Assembly: GCA_020351995.1 (NCBI GenBank)
Contig: CP070674.1
Location: 3,100,664 to 3,141,888, forward strand
Source of the DNA: Candidatus Zixiibacteriota bacterium
GTDB lineage: Bacteria; Zixibacteria; MSB-5A5; GN15; FEB-12
Reading direction: 5' to 3'
DNA: 41,225 nt
Shown here: positions 40,318-41,225 of the stretch, piece after piece
Numbering within the stretch: the first letter of the stretch is position 1
How the letters are laid out: every line of letters starts with the position of its first letter
The notes under the pieces: model-generated
The model's database searches: none
Seen by the model: the letters and a program-made list of their open reading frames with translations, nothing else
What the model was told of the DNA's origin: nothing
Position numbers and translations under genes: made by a program

Positions 40318-40529
40318 ACTCGTAGGTTGGAATCCCGGACCCGTCAGGGTCCCCCGATGCTCGGGGGAGGTTTCGACATCACAGCTACGGGTGCCCCACC
40401 GCTTGCGGTGGGATTAGATTCTTTCGGTGTCATCCCTGCCCCCTTAGTCATTCCCGCGAAAGCAGGAATCCAGCAACACAGACGAACCGAAGGTAAGTCA
40501 TTCCTGCGAAAGCAGGAATCCAGTAGAAT
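40318..40529. repeat. Hairpin-rich intergenic element with two REP-like units
   Basis: Contains, in order: CCCCCGA-TGC-TCGGGGG hairpin (about 40352-40368); CCCACCGC-TT-GCGGTGGG hairpin (about 40394-40411); and two 28-bp units AGTCATTCC(C/T)GCGAAAG... at 40446-40473 and 40496-40523, 50 bp apart. Each unit folds into an 8-bp stem capped by a GAAA tetraloop (perfect in unit 2; one C-A mismatch in unit 1). Translating through them gives VIPAKAGIQ and FLRKQESS, the well-known false peptides of this widespread repeat type. Any ORF starting at ATG 40309 is therefore spurious. Confidence 0.75.
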
Positions 40530-40548
40530 GTGAGGAAACATGTCAAAG
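40530..40548 (+). repeat. Direct repeat, right copy (functional ribosome site and start)
   Basis: GTGAGGAAACATGTCAAAG; contains GAGGAA and the ATG (40540) of the small membrane protein gene. Pair of 40299-40317. Confidence 0.75.
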
Positions 40549-40758
40549 TACATTAACAAATTCTGGGTGACGTTCACGATCGTTCTCTTTACGATCCTGT
40601 CTATTATCCTCCTCCCGATGCTTGTGAACAAGTACGGCTTGCTGGGGGCATTGCTCTGGTCGCCACTTTTGATTGTCGCCGCGATATTAGCATACATCAG
40701 GGGGTATTGGGTATCGCGCTGGATGTCCGGAGGGAAGGATAACTGCGAAGGGAAGTAG
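40540..40758 (+). CDS. Small two-helix membrane protein
   Basis: 72 residues, GAGGAA a few bases before ATG 40540. Two hydrophobic helices: FWVTFTIVLFTILSIILLPML (about 8-28) and LLGALLWSPLLIVAAILAYI (about 34-53), then a basic/charged tail. No family recognised. Follows the HTH/membrane protein pair on the same strand and may have belonged to that operon before the repeat element came between them. Confidence 0.65.
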   Translation: MSKYINKFWVTFTIVLFTILSIILLPMLVNKYGLLGALLWSPLLIVAAILAYIRGYWVSRWMSGGKDNCEGK

Positions 40759-40760
40759 GG

Positions 40761-40793
40761 TAGTGGCAGGATTCGAAGACGGATCCTGCCCTA
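40761..40793. terminator. Hairpin between convergent genes
   Basis: GGCAGGAT (40765-40772) pairs with ATCCTGCC (40783-40790), extended outward by GTAG/CTAC-like bases with one bulge; loop TCGAAGACGG. No long U-run, so a weak terminator or another dispersed hairpin. Confidence 0.5.
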
Positions 40794-40802
40794 CTTGATT
40801 CC

Positions 40803-41225
40803 TTAATGTAGAAGTCGCAATCTATTATTCTTTGCTTTATATTCCTTAACCTGACCCTTTTGTACCAACACACCAACGTTCCGTTTTACCCTTTTCTCCA
40901 GTTCCAGACGTGGATTTCCGCGGGTGATGATACCAAGCTCCTTTAGTACACGCTTAGTTATGGACTTCGTAGTGCACGAATTATTCGGACACTTTCTAAG
41001 CGCTGATATGATTCCATTTTGTATCGAATTAGCGGATATGCTTTTGGCGCGTGATTTATTCAATGCTTTACCAGATTGGGAAAATAGGTCGGGATCATCA
41101 CTCTGGTTCGCGCCGTCTTGATCATCCTTCTGTTGGTACGTACCAGCGCCTAAATCTGTGCTATCTGGCGGTTCAATCTCTTCACCTTTGGGAACCAGTT
41201 CTTTTCTGCGTTTCACTTCCTCCCA
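40803..41225 (-). CDS. C-terminal part of a protein with winged-helix-like end, cut by window edge
   Basis: The frame is open to the window edge (WEEVKRRKELVPKGEE...), and the GTG at 41216 has only a 2-base spacing from GGAGG, so this is more likely the 3' end of a longer gene. At least 140 residues. The first half is an acidic, low-complexity linker (IEPPDSTDLG, DDQDGANQSDDPD). The last 75 residues look like a small helical DNA-binding domain: NSIQNGIISALRKCPNNSCTTKSITKRVLKELGI then LEKRVKRNVGVLVQKGQVKEYK. Function of the whole protein cannot be told. Confidence 0.65.
   Translation of the reverse strand, partial: WEEVKRRKELVPKGEEIEPPDSTDLGAGTYQQKDDQDGANQSDDPDLFSQSGKALNKSRAKSISANSIQNGIISALRKCPNNSCTTKSITKRVLKELGIITRGNPRLELEKRVKRNVGVLVQKGQVKEYKAKNNRLRLLH

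Noticed and set aside
40309-40533. 74-codon frame with a ribosome site, starting MSKTRRLESRT
   Set aside because: It runs through the REP-like units (VIPAKAGIQ, FLRKQESS) and borrows a duplicated start; a repeat artefact rather than a gene.
1-41225. tRNA, rRNA, CRISPR arrays, insertion sequences or prophage genes
   Set aside because: None seen: no tRNA cloverleaf-like segment, no regularly spaced direct repeats and no transposase or integrase-like protein.

Overview
The window looks like chromosomal DNA of a Gram-negative, at least facultatively anaerobic bacterium. Evidence: LptB and lipoproteins (outer membrane), type IV minor pilins, a Tat-exported NiFe hydrogenase, flavin/ferredoxin-based NAD(P) chemistry, a sigma-54 gene, and a rubrerythrin-like ferritin fold. 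Gene style (orphan MacB-type permease, CG.D..GPE lipoprotein start, RRM protein) recalls the FCB superphylum, for example candidate phylum Zixibacteria. That placement is a guess from memory, not a measurement.

Left part, mostly minus strand. 1-3066 is a hydrogenase operon: Tat-exported small subunit, large subunit with cleavable tail, and the maturation protease cut by the window edge. 3410-5905 is a tightly overlapping three-gene operon: isochorismatase-like hydrolase, thioredoxin-reductase-like flavoprotein without its CxxC, and an RlmN-family radical SAM protein without the resolving cysteine. 6067-6822 (+) is a leucine-rich-repeat lipoprotein.

6900-17151 (minus) is the most striking unit, a nine-gene operon. 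Its promoter-proximal half looks sensory: a Cys-rich protein, a DRTGG protein, a DRTGG-HATPase fusion, and an [FeFe]-hydrogenase-like protein with a degenerate H-cluster site. The distal half encodes five translationally coupled subunits: NuoE/HydC, NuoF/HydB, a NuoG-like molybdopterin-fold pseudoenzyme, NfnA and NfnB. Together they suggest a redox-sensing module driving a multi-subunit NAD(P)H/ferredoxin transhydrogenase that combines Stn-like and Nfn-like parts.

Middle. A ferritin-like gene (+, 17655); a pilV-pilW-pilX minor pilin operon (-, 20388-18227); an RRM protein whose glycine-rich tail is cut off by an in-frame TGA (-, 21104-20796); a lipoprotein nucleosidase with a beta-propeller/transglutaminase protein (-, 23923-21409); a Na+/solute symporter with a penicillin-acylase-family hydrolase (+, 24488-28406); and a sugar nucleotide operon (-, 30595-28476).

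Right part. The conserved lptB-rpoN-hpf block (+, 30703-33627); a small membrane protein; a DMT transporter (-); a flavodoxin-like reductase (-); a lone ABC permease (-); a small HTH regulator with a membrane protein (+); a repeat patch with REP-like GAAA-tetraloop hairpins inside a duplicated ribosome-binding/start segment; a small membrane protein; and the 3' end of a winged-helix-like gene at the edge. lptB, the DMT transporter and the HTH gene have good -35/-10 promoters ending only 5-8 bases before the ATG, so they are probably leaderless; most other genes have clear Shine-Dalgarno sequences.
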